Shown one piece after another: positions 13,695-14,021 of a DNA stretch of 14,021 nt. Positions within the stretch are counted from its first letter, which is position 1. Each line of letters starts with the position of its first letter. Source of the DNA: a bacterium (GTDB lineage: Bacteria; RBG-13-66-14); NCBI GenBank assembly GCA_035528375.1, contig DATKYS010000082.1, positions 1 to 14,021 of the forward strand, written 5' to 3'. A model generated the notes under the pieces. That model was not told the origin of the DNA, did not search any database, and saw only the letters and a program-made list of their open reading frames with translations. Both the position numbers and the translations under genes were made by a program.

Positions 13695-14021
13695 GGCCGT
13701 GCTGGTGGCCCGTGGGGTGGAGCGCTTCTTCCAGGACGGCGAGCGCCGCCTGGAGGTCCTTCTGGGCGTGGACCTCGACGTGGCCCCCGGCGAGACGGTG
13801 GTGGTCGTCGGGGCGTCGGGCACCGGCAAGAGCACGCTGTTGCACATCCTGGGGGCGCTGGACCGGCCCTCGGGCGGCCGCGTCCGGATCGGCGACCGCT
13901 GGTTCGACGACCTCTCGGTGCGCGAGCTGGCGCAGGTGCGCAACCGCGAGGTGGGCTTCGTGTTCCAGATGCACCACCTGCTCCTGGAGTTCAGCGCGTT
14001 GGAGAACGTGATGCTGCCGCT
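13687..14021 (+). CDS. lolD: lipoprotein-release ABC transporter ATPase LolD (5' part, runs off the window)
   Basis: The frame stays open to the window end, giving 111 codons of a protein normally about 225-235 residues. It has the ABC ATPase start, Walker A GASGTGKST (42-50), and the Q-loop in FVFQMHHLLLEFSALENVML (91-110), which closely matches LolD (F-Q-F-H-H-L-L-P-E-F-T-A-L-E-N). LolD energises the release of lipoproteins by the LolC/E permease. The ATG at 13687 is preceded by GGAGG (13673-13677) at nine bases and overlaps the lolC stop (ATGAGTGA), indicating coupled translation. The signature motif, Walker B and H-loop lie beyond the window and cannot be checked. Confidence 0.93.
   Translation, partial: MSEAVLVARGVERFFQDGERRLEVLLGVDLDVAPGETVVVVGASGTGKSTLLHILGALDRPSGGRVRIGDRWFDDLSVRELAQVRNREVGFVFQMHHLLLEFSALENVMLP

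Noticed and set aside
13691-14011. Plus-strand open frame of 106 codons at the right edge
   Set aside because: It is out of frame with lolD and rich in Arg, Ser and Trp. The frame from 13687 carries Walker A and the Q-loop and is the real gene.

Overview
The window comes from a G+C-rich bacterium (about two thirds G+C by eye). It is probably diderm, because it carries the start of a LolCD lipoprotein-release system and at least five predicted lipoproteins. Most genes are ordinary bacterial housekeeping genes packed with short overlaps. TTG and GTG starts are frequent, and the intergenic gaps hold repeats. No 16S rRNA or other placement marker is present. An uncultured, deeply branching lineage is my guess and not a demonstrated fact.

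Left part (1-6088, plus strand): a G-rich repeat opens the window, followed by scpA and a translationally coupled gene that fuses ScpB to cytidylate kinase. Two tandem, diverged lipoproteins with a GyrI-like ligand-binding domain follow behind their own promoter. A 327-nt gap is filled by a degenerate repeat of about 50-65 nt whose units tend to start TTTGACA, and it ends in a strong hairpin. Then comes an overlapping three-gene run: a thioredoxin-type arsenate reductase/LMW phosphatase, an RmlD-like sugar-nucleotide reductase and a short-chain prenyl diphosphate synthase.

Middle (6085-8423): three related small exported proteins (NTF2-like by my reading), one on the plus strand and two on the minus strand, converge on a single palindromic bidirectional terminator. 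The plus gene has a near-consensus sigma70 promoter lying on the stop codon of the prenyltransferase gene. The two minus genes have a perfect TATAAT flanked by two similar dyads. The 425-nt gap upstream of them holds three palindromic repeat modules and a second, inverted copy of the G-rich repeat found at the left edge.

Right part (8424-14021): an MFS exporter (minus) and lysS (plus) diverge from a shared region with two extended -10 promoters. After lysS lies a long-armed inverted repeat whose right arm matches the sigma54 -24/-12 consensus on the minus strand. A MNT nucleotidyltransferase/HEPN pair (a likely toxin-antitoxin or RNA-targeting module) follows, then lolC and the first 111 codons of lolD. 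lysS-lolC-lolD is a familiar gene order in several diderm groups, so the MNT-HEPN pair looks like an insertion into it.

The points most worth pursuing are the ScpB-Cmk fusion, the MNT-HEPN insertion with its adjacent inverted repeat, the triplicated NTF2-like family, the paired GyrI-like lipoproteins, and the repeats at 3521-3847 and 8238-8412.
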